Source: Clostridia bacterium
GTDB lineage: Bacteria; Bacillota; Clostridia; Oscillospirales; Acutalibacteraceae
Reading direction: 5' to 3'
Length of the DNA: 5,490 bases
Assembly: GCA_017631745.1 (NCBI GenBank)
Contig: JAGBSR010000187.1
Location: forward strand, 1 to 5,490
The stretch's first letter is position 1, and each line of letters begins with the position of its first letter. Positions 1 through 5,490 of the stretch are shown here, in pieces. Made by a program: the position numbers and the translations under genes. Under the pieces are notes generated by a model. The model saw nothing but the letters and a program-made list of their open reading frames with translations. It was not told where the DNA came from and ran no database searches.

Positions 1-1239
1 CTTCGCCGTGATCTCAACATCTCATACGACAAAGAAGTTCTCAGACTCATTGACCTTTTCAGAAGCGTGGGTCTTTATGTGGGCTCTGTTGTTATCACTC
101 AGTATGACGGTCAGGGTGCGGCTGATAATTTCAAGGAAAATCTCCGTAAGCTGGGCATCAAGGTTTTCACTCACTATAAAATTGCAGGGTACCCCTCAAA
201 TGTGCCCCTTATTGTTTCCGATGAGGGTTACGGCAAAAACGAATATGTTGAAACCGAAAGAAATATCGTCGTTGTAACAGCCCCCGGCCCCGGCAGCGGT
301 AAAATGGCAGTTTGTCTGTCACAGCTTTATCATGAGCATCTCAAGGGTATTGAAGCAGGCTATGCAAAATTTGAGACCTTCCCCATATGGAATCTGCCTC
401 TCAACCACCCTGTCAACCTTGCTTATGAGGCGGCAACTGCTGACCTTAATGATATGAATATGATAGACCCCTTCCACCTTGATACATACGGCAAGGCGAC
501 GGTAAATTATAACCGGGATATTGAAATTTTCCCCGTACTCAATGCTATCTTCACTCGTATCTACGGCTCATCACCCTACAAGTCACCTACAGATATGGGC
601 GTAAATATGGTAGGAAACTGTATCACCGACGAGGAGATTGTCTGCAACGCCGCAAATCAGGAAATCATCAGAAGGTATTACAATGCTCTTTGCGATGCAC
701 GCCACGGCGCAGACACAGCAAAGGAAACCGAGAAAATCCTGCTTCTTATGAACAAGGCAGGCATCACAGTAAAAGACAGAGAGATTATCAAAGTTGCAAA
801 CAATGTTGAAAAAGAAACCGGTGCACCTGCAGCTGCAATTGAGCTTCACGACGGCAGAATTGTTGTAGGCAAGACAAAGGAGCTTCTCGGATGTGCTTCT
901 GCCTGCGTACTCAATGCACTCAAAGCACTTGCAGGTCTTGATGATAAGCTTCTGCTTCTGCCTTCAAGTCTCATCGAGCCCGTGCAGAACCTCAAGGTAA
1001 ATTATCTTGGCTCAAAAAATCCGAGACTCCATGTTGATGAGGTGCTCGTTGCTCTGTCGGTAAGCGCCGCAACAGATGAAAACGCCGCAAAGGTTATGGC
1101 GTGTCTGCCTATGCTCAAAGATTGCGAGGCTCATATTTCGGTTATCCCCTCAAGTGTCGACCGTGAGCTTTTCAGAAAACTCGGCATTCATCTTACAAGC
1201 GAGCCTGAATATGAGAACGACAACCTCTATCACTTATAA
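1..1239 (+). CDS. DUF1846 (UPF0371) family protein, 5' partial
   Basis: The frame is open through the left edge of the window and ends at TAA (1237-1239), so this is the C-terminal 412 residues. The family is usually about 500 residues long, so roughly 80-90 N-terminal residues are missing. The GTG at 67 is an internal Val codon, because the family-like residues RRDLNISYDKEVLRLID precede it. Family signatures visible in fragment numbering include SVVITQYDGQ near 29-38, SDEGYGKN near 73-80, the glycine-rich TAPGPGSGK at 93-101, then CLSQLYHE, KFETFPIWNLPLNHP, NYNRDIEIFPVL and YKSPTDMGVN. The glycine-rich turn resembles a nucleotide-binding loop but does not match the standard Walker A spacing (GxxxGK rather than GxxxxGK). 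No transmembrane segment or signal is visible, so a cytoplasmic location is inferred. The family has no established biochemical role that I know of. It ends 45 bases before a strong terminator. Confidence 0.95.
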   Translation, partial: LRRDLNISYDKEVLRLIDLFRSVGLYVGSVVITQYDGQGAADNFKENLRKLGIKVFTHYKIAGYPSNVPLIVSDEGYGKNEYVETERNIVVVTAPGPGSGKMAVCLSQLYHEHLKGIEAGYAKFETFPIWNLPLNHPVNLAYEAATADLNDMNMIDPFHLDTYGKATVNYNRDIEIFPVLNAIFTRIYGSSPYKSPTDMGVNMVGNCITDEEIVCNAANQEIIRRYYNALCDARHGADTAKETEKILLLMNKAGITVKDREIIKVANNVEKETGAPAAAIELHDGRIVVGKTKELLGCASACVLNALKALAGLDDKLLLLPSSLIEPVQNLKVNYLGSKNPRLHVDEVLVALSVSAATDENAAKVMACLPMLKDCEAHISVIPSSVDRELFRKLGIHLTSEPEYENDNLYHL

Positions 1240-1284
1240 TGAAGCATAGCTTCAATTCATGCCAAAGGCAATTCATAAAAAATT

Positions 1285-1314
1285 AATCAGCAGATTTCGG
1301 TCTGCTGATTTTTT
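1285..1314. terminator. bidirectional rho-independent terminator
   Basis: A perfect 10-bp stem (AATCAGCAGA at 1285-1294 pairing with TCTGCTGATT at 1301-1310) closes a 6-base loop, TTTCGG. On the plus strand the stem runs into TTTTATTATA; on the minus strand it is followed by AATTTTTTA (plus 1276-1284). It therefore has a usable U-run in both directions. It sits between two convergent genes, 45 bases after the DUF1846 stop and directly after the nucleotidyltransferase stop, and probably ends both transcripts. Confidence 0.92.
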
Positions 1315-1315
1315 A

Positions 1316-1975
1316 TTATATTGTTTTTGTTATCTGATGCTTTGCCCAAAGCAACAAGGCTTCGGACATACTTTCAAAATTAATATCTCCGCCATTTTTA
1401 AGGTTCATAAAAGTTTCAACTATAACCCTGTCCTCAGCCGAAAGCACCGATAATAAATCTCTCTGGTGACGGATATATTTCCCTGTATCTCTGAAAGCCA
1501 CAGCCTGCATTGTGAAAGATGCAGATTTATATAAACCACGGAGGATATCCTCACTCTTTTCATAGAGCATATTGTGCACACAGCCGTGATATATATTGCA
1601 GGCGCCTGTCTTTATGGCTCTGTTAATTGCATTTTCATCAAGAAGTGCAAGAAGTTCATCAAGGTTACCTCTGATGGGGGTAGTATCATAATAAAACTGA
1701 AAGAGGTCTGATGCTTCCCAATTAAGAATTTCATCTTTACCCGAAAGGAAACCGCAGATAAGTTCTCGGTTTGGCAGAGAATCTAACATATTGTTATAGG
1801 TTTTTATATCCTCGGCTGACAGTTTATCGAGTATCACAACCATATCGATATCGCTTTTGTCTGTGGCTTCGCCTCTGCCGTAGCTACCTTGAAGTCCCAC
1901 AAACCATACGCGATCTGTAAATGTTTCGTCTAAAGCCTGCAGAAATTTATCTGTCCATATGTTGATATCTATCAC
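1316..1975 (-). CDS. nucleotidyltransferase domain protein with helical C-terminal region
   Basis: A 219-residue protein of the DNA polymerase beta-like nucleotidyltransferase superfamily. The signature GSYGRGEATDKSDID lies at about residues 30-44: Gly30-Ser31, then Asp42 and Asp44, which would bind the metal and the NTP. I could not place the third catalytic carboxylate with confidence. FQFYYDTTPIRG (92-103) resembles the region after the core in aminoglycoside-type transferases. Residues ~125-208 are predicted mostly helical and resemble a HEPN-like or KNTase-C-like bundle, but no canonical Rx4-6H HEPN motif is present (RDTGKYIRH has seven residues between R and H). The likely reaction is transfer of a nucleotide onto a small molecule or protein; the substrate is unknown. 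The open frame extends up to a GTG at 2008. I chose the GTG at 1975 because a near-perfect Shine-Dalgarno, GGAGGTGA, lies just before it and falls inside the longer version. It lies 87 bases downstream of the membrane-protein gene, on the same strand. Confidence 0.87.
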   Translation of the reverse strand: MIDINIWTDKFLQALDETFTDRVWFVGLQGSYGRGEATDKSDIDMVVILDKLSAEDIKTYNNMLDSLPNRELICGFLSGKDEILNWEASDLFQFYYDTTPIRGNLDELLALLDENAINRAIKTGACNIYHGCVHNMLYEKSEDILRGLYKSASFTMQAVAFRDTGKYIRHQRDLLSVLSAEDRVIVETFMNLKNGGDINFESMSEALLLWAKHQITKTI

Positions 1976-1980
1976 TTGAG

Positions 1981-1988
1981 TCACCTCC
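1981..1988 (-). promoter_or_regulatory. ribosome binding site that sets the nucleotidyltransferase start
   Basis: The minus strand reads GGAGGTGA followed by CTCAA and then GTG at 1975-1973. GGAGG is 8 bases from that GTG, which is standard spacing. The upstream GTG at 2008 has no comparable site in front of it; hairpin sequence lies there instead. This supports the 219-residue product over a 230-residue one. Confidence 0.88.
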
Positions 1989-2009
1989 GATTTATTCAGA
2001 CTAAACACG

Positions 2010-2047
2010 GCGGGGAAAGAGCCGTTTCCTTTTGCTCATTTCCCCGC
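2010..2047. terminator. GC-rich intergenic hairpin, weak or partial terminator
   Basis: GCGGGGAAA (2010-2018) pairs with TTTCCCCGC (2039-2047). After a bulged A at 2038, GAGC (2019-2022) pairs with GCTC (2034-2037), leaving an 11-base loop. On the minus strand, the direction of both flanking genes, the stem is followed by CGTGTTTAGTC, which is a poor U-run. On the plus strand a T-rich stretch follows after a short gap (about 2056-2069). It may end most transcripts of the membrane-protein gene while letting some continue, or protect that mRNA's 3' end. I see no promoter between it and the nucleotidyltransferase start. Confidence 0.6.
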
Positions 2048-2062
2048 GTTACATTATTATTT

Positions 2063-3829
2063 TTATTTTACGCTGATAGCTTCGATGATGTCGCCCTCAG
2101 CGTCAGCATCAACTGTAACTGTGATTGTCTCACCCTTGTTGAGGATTACAACCATTGCATTATCACTTGCTTCAATGCTGTAGTAAACACCCTTGTCGTC
2201 AAGTTCGATGAAGTATACACTCTCTCCGCCCATAACTGCTGTGCGGATATCGGTAATTGCACCCTTAACTTTCTTTGTTGCTACCTCGGGAGTTTCAGTC
2301 TCAGGTGTGCCGGTTATATCTTCAATCTTGTCAATGTCAACATCGATGTTGATGTTGTTCTGCTTGAGCTTCTTTACATATGCATCTGTACACTCTGCGA
2401 TTGTAGTACCTGTTACAACTACCTGATAGTTTTCAACATTAACCATCGCATAGCGCTTAACAAGGTTATCCTTATCTTTAAGTGACATAAAGTAGGTGGG
2501 CTCACCGCTGATATTGAGAAGAATGGGGAAGGTTGCAGCATATGCGTAGTCCTGAACTTCACCCTGAGCGGATGACTGAGCTGAACGCTCCTTGGCACCT
2601 GAAACAGCATAGAAGCTTGCATCCTTTGTTCTCATATTAACGAGCACGAAGCCGATAATAGCCTGGTCATTACCTGCTGAGGTAACACCTGTATAAAGAT
2701 AAACGTCGTCGTTCTGAGCAAGGAAGTTAGCGCCCTCAGTTGCCATCTTAACGCCGTCCTGACCGAGAAGTGAGTTGATAAAGCCGTTCTTATACTGACC
2801 GTAGTAGTTGAACTGCTCAAGAAGAAGGCTCTCTGAATAGATACCGTCAATCCACTGAAGCTCCTTGCTTGTCTTAACCTCTTCTGCGGTATATTCTGTC
2901 ATTTCGCCTGTAACTGCATCTACGATAACAACACCCTTTACATCAGTACCGCCGAAGAGACCGATTGTCTTGTCAAGTACGGGGCACAGCCAGTAGGGCT
3001 TACCTGCTTCGTCGATTTCAAAGTGAGGCATATCGAAAATGTATGTGGGATAAGCAAAACGGACATGTCTCATAAGATACTTACCGAAGTGCTCATTGAC
3101 TGAATACTTGATATACTGACCCTCGGGGAGAAGCTTAAGCTCAGCCTTCTGAGTTACCATATTTACAACAACATAGCCGGGAAGACCCTCTTTTGTGTTT
3201 TTAAGCCACTTGAAAACATCGCCGTATGCAAGAGTTGTAACCTTAACGGGCTCGTTTTTATAGTTGATCTGTGTCATCTGACCCGAAACTTCAAACTGTG
3301 AGATAGCGCCGATTGAAGCAAGGTCACCGAGAGTACGGTTAGCAAGAACACCTGCTGCTGCATTATCAAGTACGGGTACTGCCGAGAAATCAGCCTCCTC
3401 GATATCGCTTGCAAAGCTTGTCTCCTCATTTACTGCGATAATGTTGCTGTAGGTCTTGGCTCTGAAAACAACTGATGATACAGCAAATCCCACACCGACA
3501 ACAACTGCGAGAATGGCAATAACAGCAATAGCAGGCAGGCTGCGTTTCTTCACATATTCTGTATATTCGGGCTTAAGGAAAGCACCTGAAGTAACAAAAA
3601 GAAGACCAATAAAAATTGCAGCCACAACACCGATAAACATATAGGTATCTGTGCTTTTGAAATTGAGAGGGGGAAGCATAAAGTAATATGCAATTGCACC
3701 GCCGATAACAGTACCGATAATGCTGATGATAAGCTTAAGTCCTGATTTTTCGGGCATAAGATAAGCGCTCTTGCCACGGCCCTTGGTGTTGTCACCGCCG
3801 CCTGTAAAATCTACTTGAATAGGTTCCAT
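2063..3829 (-). CDS. uncharacterised membrane-anchored protein, three N-terminal helices and large extracytoplasmic region
   Basis: A 588-residue protein whose family I cannot name. After a polar, basic N-terminus there are three hydrophobic segments at about residues 31-52, 62-84 and 98-122. Positive charges cluster before the first (KGRGKS...K) and between the second and third (VKKRS). By the positive-inside rule the N-terminus is cytoplasmic and residues ~123-588 lie outside. That outer part holds four similar strand-turn-strand stretches of the type VVVNMVT, near 218-231, 298-313 (VVIVDAVTGEM), 392-407 (FVLVNMRT) and 458-471 (YAMVNVEN). The second is reminiscent of PepSY domains. A Thr/Glu/Pro linker (GTPETETPE, ~507-515) leads to a final ~70-residue beta-rich domain that may be OB-like. 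The frame extends to GTG 3838, but that codon overlaps the Shine-Dalgarno, so ATG 3829 is the start. The gene has its own promoter, divergent from secA. There is no lipobox, sortase signal or catalytic motif that I can see. Confidence 0.88.
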   Translation of the reverse strand: MEPIQVDFTGGGDNTKGRGKSAYLMPEKSGLKLIISIIGTVIGGAIAYYFMLPPLNFKSTDTYMFIGVVAAIFIGLLFVTSGAFLKPEYTEYVKKRSLPAIAVIAILAVVVGVGFAVSSVVFRAKTYSNIIAVNEETSFASDIEEADFSAVPVLDNAAAGVLANRTLGDLASIGAISQFEVSGQMTQINYKNEPVKVTTLAYGDVFKWLKNTKEGLPGYVVVNMVTQKAELKLLPEGQYIKYSVNEHFGKYLMRHVRFAYPTYIFDMPHFEIDEAGKPYWLCPVLDKTIGLFGGTDVKGVVIVDAVTGEMTEYTAEEVKTSKELQWIDGIYSESLLLEQFNYYGQYKNGFINSLLGQDGVKMATEGANFLAQNDDVYLYTGVTSAGNDQAIIGFVLVNMRTKDASFYAVSGAKERSAQSSAQGEVQDYAYAATFPILLNISGEPTYFMSLKDKDNLVKRYAMVNVENYQVVVTGTTIAECTDAYVKKLKQNNINIDVDIDKIEDITGTPETETPEVATKKVKGAITDIRTAVMGGESVYFIELDDKGVYYSIEASDNAMVVILNKGETITVTVDADAEGDIIEAISVK

Positions 3830-3837
3830 TAAATTCA

Positions 3838-3843
3838 CTCCTT
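3838..3843 (-). promoter_or_regulatory. ribosome binding site that sets the membrane-protein start
   Basis: AAGGAG on the minus strand is followed by TGAATTTA (8 bases) and ATG at 3829-3827. The earlier in-frame GTG (3838-3836) shares its first base with this site and so cannot be the start it serves. The protein begins MEPIQVDF. Confidence 0.9.
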
Positions 3844-3871
3844 AGATTAATGATAGTTGGATAATATTGTA

Positions 3872-3900
3872 ATTATACATTGAATGCCGGAAAAAAGCAA
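3872..3900 (-). promoter_or_regulatory. sigma-A-type promoter of the membrane-protein gene
   Basis: The minus strand carries a consensus -10 box TATAAT (3877-3872) and a -35-like TTGCTT (3900-3895), separated by 17 bases. The -35 matches TTGACA only in its TTG. Transcription would start near 3865, giving a leader of about 35 bases to the ATG at 3829. No operator or riboswitch is apparent in so short a leader. Confidence 0.65.
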
Positions 3901-3952
3901 TAGTAAAAACCATTAATTAAAATTACCCTGCTACTTTGTCGAAAACTTTCTA

Positions 3953-3981
3953 TTGAAATATATCTGTTTTTATGTTAAAAT
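3953..3981 (+). promoter_or_regulatory. sigma-A-type promoter of secA with extended -10
   Basis: TTGAAA (3953-3958), a 17-base spacer and TAAAAT (3976-3981) form a good housekeeping promoter. A TG at 3973-3974 gives the extended -10 pattern TGnTAAAAT. Transcription would begin near 3988, leaving a leader of about 45 bases. A weaker alternative, TTGTCG (3936-3941) with TATATC (3959-3964) at the same spacing, overlaps it. The leader is too short for a SecM-like arrest peptide. Confidence 0.75.
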
Positions 3982-4032
3982 AAAGTAATTATGTTATACA
4001 GTAATTAAATTAGTATATATGAGGTGATATAA

Positions 4033-5490
4033 ATGGGCTTACTTCAGAAAATCTTTGGCGATTATTCAACCAAAGAAGTCAAGAGAGTTAAACCGACTAT
4101 GAATAAGGTGCTCGCTCTTGAAGAGGAATATGCTGCACTTACAGATGCTCAGCTCAAAGCCAAAACTGCAGAATTCAAAGAAAGACTTGCCGGTGGCGAA
4201 AGTCTTGACGATATTTTACCCGAAGCATTTGCTACCTGCCGTGAGGCATCCTGGCGTGTGCTCGGCATGAAGCACTTCCCCGTGCAGATTATCGGCGGTA
4301 TCATTTTGCATCAGGGCCGAATTGCAGAAATGAAAACAGGTGAAGGTAAAACTCTTGTTGCTACCCTTCCCGCTTATCTTAATGCACTTTCAGGCAAGGG
4401 CGTTCACATTGTAACAGTAAATGACTATCTTGCCCGCCGCGACAGCGAATGGATGGGTAAGGTTTACCGCTTCTTAGGTCTGAGTGTCGGTCTTATTGTC
4501 AACGGACTCGAAACCGACGAGAGACGCAAGGCTTACTCTGCCGATATTACATACGGTACCAACAACGAAATGGGCTTTGACTATCTTCGTGACAATATGG
4601 TGCAGTATTTTGAGCAAAAGGTACAGCGCGGTCACAACTTTGCAGTAGTGGACGAGGTTGACTCAATCCTTATCGACGAAGCGAGAACTCCCCTTATTAT
4701 TTCGGGTATCGGCTCTCGCTCAAGTGAGCTTTACAACACAGCTAATATGTTTGTAAGAAGCCTCAAGTGTCTCAAAATCGGCGAGGTCGACTCAAAGGCA
4801 GACTTTGAAGAGCTTGCAAAAGAAGCAGGCGCCGACTACGTTGTTGACGAAAAGGCTAAGAGCGCCACTCTCACAAAGAGCGGTATCAAGAAGGCTGAGC
4901 GCTTCTTCAATGTTGAAAATCTCAGTGATCCCGAGAATATGACACTCTCCCACCACATCAACACTGCTGTCAAGGCTTACGGCATTATGACAAGAGATGT
5001 TGACTATGTTGTAAAAGACGGTGAGGTACTTATCGTTGACGAGTTCACAGGCCGTATTATGATAGGCAGACGCTACTCAAACGGTCTTCATCAGGCTATC
5101 GAAGCTAAAGAAGGCGTTAAAATTGCAAAAGAAAACAAGACCCTTGCAACTATCACATTCCAGAACTATTTCCGTCTTTACTCAAAGCTTTCGGGTATGA
5201 CCGGTACAGCCATGACAGAAGAACAGGAATTCCAGGAAATCTACTCACTTGACGTTATTGAAATCCCCACCAACAAGCCCCTCGCAAGAATTGATCAGCC
5301 CGATGTTATCTATAAAACAGAGCAGTTCAAGTTCAATGCGATTATCGATAAAATCATCGAGTGCAACAAAAAAGGTCAGCCCGTTCTCGTTGGTACTGTT
5401 TCAATCGAGAAGAGCGAAAGACTTTCATCCGCCCTCAAAAAACGCGGTGTAAAGCACAACGTACTTAATGCAAAGCACCACGAAAAAGAA
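4033..5490 (+). CDS. secA: preprotein translocase ATPase SecA, 3' partial
   Basis: SecA is the cytoplasmic and membrane-peripheral motor that drives unfolded secretory proteins through SecYEG using ATP. The window holds the first 486 residues, against a usual 830-950, and the frame is open at the right edge. It starts at ATG 4033, 6 bases after GAGGTG (4021-4026), and MGLLQKIFGDYS is a typical Firmicutes SecA N-terminus. In order: MKTGEGKT at 100-107 (Walker A, Lys106), VNDYLARRD at 129-137, TYGTNNEMGFDYLRDNM at 173-189, and VVDEVDSILIDEARTPLIISG at 205-225 with the Walker B Asp207-Glu208. The preprotein cross-linking region then follows, to about 370, and includes VDEFTGRIMIGRRYSNGLHQ (335-354). 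After it come ATITFQNYFR and KLSGMTGTA (385-393), then the start of the second nucleotide-binding fold (VLVGTVSIEKSE, 451-462). The rest of that fold, the scaffold, the wing and the zinc-binding tail lie beyond the window. Nothing seen suggests an accessory SecA2, but the missing C-terminus leaves this open. Confidence 0.99.
   Translation, partial: MGLLQKIFGDYSTKEVKRVKPTMNKVLALEEEYAALTDAQLKAKTAEFKERLAGGESLDDILPEAFATCREASWRVLGMKHFPVQIIGGIILHQGRIAEMKTGEGKTLVATLPAYLNALSGKGVHIVTVNDYLARRDSEWMGKVYRFLGLSVGLIVNGLETDERRKAYSADITYGTNNEMGFDYLRDNMVQYFEQKVQRGHNFAVVDEVDSILIDEARTPLIISGIGSRSSELYNTANMFVRSLKCLKIGEVDSKADFEELAKEAGADYVVDEKAKSATLTKSGIKKAERFFNVENLSDPENMTLSHHINTAVKAYGIMTRDVDYVVKDGEVLIVDEFTGRIMIGRRYSNGLHQAIEAKEGVKIAKENKTLATITFQNYFRLYSKLSGMTGTAMTEEQEFQEIYSLDVIEIPTNKPLARIDQPDVIYKTEQFKFNAIIDKIIECNKKGQPVLVGTVSIEKSERLSSALKKRGVKHNVLNAKHHEKE

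Noticed and set aside
583..849. An 88-residue minus-strand frame opposite the DUF1846 gene.
   Set aside because: It lies wholly antisense to a strongly conserved coding frame, has cysteine-rich low-complexity composition and lacks a convincing ribosome binding site.
1240..1276. Small repeats after the DUF1846 stop: TGAAGC-ATA-GCTTCA (1240-1254), GCC-AAA-GGC (1261-1269), and the direct repeat CAATTCAT at 1253 and 1269.
   Set aside because: The stems are only 3-6 bp with 3-base loops, no T-run follows either of them, and the direct repeat is 8 bases in an AT-rich spacer. The clear terminator lies just downstream.
1436..1500. RDTGKYIRHQRD in the nucleotidyltransferase tail as a HEPN RNase active site.
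   Set aside because: The Arg-to-His spacing is seven residues, outside the Rx4-6H pattern, so a toxin nuclease role is not supported.
1976..2485. A 169-residue plus-strand frame opposite the end of the membrane-protein gene.
   Set aside because: Its Cys/Asn-rich composition is typical of an antisense shadow. It crosses the intergenic hairpin, and the minus-strand frame has coherent domains and a good start.
3991..4008. A five-codon ATG frame (MLYSN) in the secA leader, considered as a SecM-like regulatory peptide.
   Set aside because: It begins at or within a few bases of the predicted transcription start, has no Shine-Dalgarno and is too short for an arrest peptide.
1..5490. Mobile elements, CRISPR arrays, tRNA or rRNA genes, phage or defence systems.
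   Set aside because: No transposase or integrase frame, no regularly spaced repeats, no tRNA-like cloverleaf and no long terminal repeats were seen by reading the window. Coding and short spacers account for nearly all of it.

Overview
The window looks like chromosomal DNA from a gut-type Clostridia, most likely of the Ruminococcaceae/Oscillospiraceae kind. Three things point there: the four proteins read like Firmicutes families, the Shine-Dalgarno sequences are purine-rich and strong (GGAGGTGA, AAGGAG, GAGGTG), and the one intergenic region with promoters is AT-rich against moderate-GC coding. This placement is inference from sequence style, not from a marker gene.

Layout. Positions 1-1239 (+) hold the C-terminal ~412 residues of a DUF1846 (UPF0371) protein whose start lies before the window. 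A perfect 10-bp hairpin at 1285-1310 has a T-run on both strands and separates it from a convergent gene. Positions 1316-1975 (-) encode a 219-residue Pol-beta-type nucleotidyltransferase with a helical C-terminal half. Upstream of it on the same strand, 2063-3829 (-) encodes a 588-residue protein with three membrane helices and a large extracytoplasmic part, whose function I do not recognise. A GC-rich hairpin (2010-2047) sits between these two minus-strand genes. Positions 3830-4032 form a divergent promoter region. From 4033 (+) to the end of the window runs the first 486 residues of secA, the protein translocation ATPase; it continues past the window.

How the genes relate. The membrane-protein gene and the nucleotidyltransferase gene share a strand with an 87-base gap and may be one transcript. 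The hairpin in that gap has no good U-run on their strand, so read-through is plausible. secA has its own strong sigma-A-type promoter facing away from them. The DUF1846 gene belongs to a separate transcript ending at the shared terminator. I see no mobile element, CRISPR array, RNA gene or defence cassette. Most of the window is ordinary chromosome, and the real unknowns are the membrane protein and the substrate of the nucleotidyltransferase. In both minus-strand genes the longest reading frame begins at a GTG that is probably not the true start, and I give the starts set by the ribosome binding sites.
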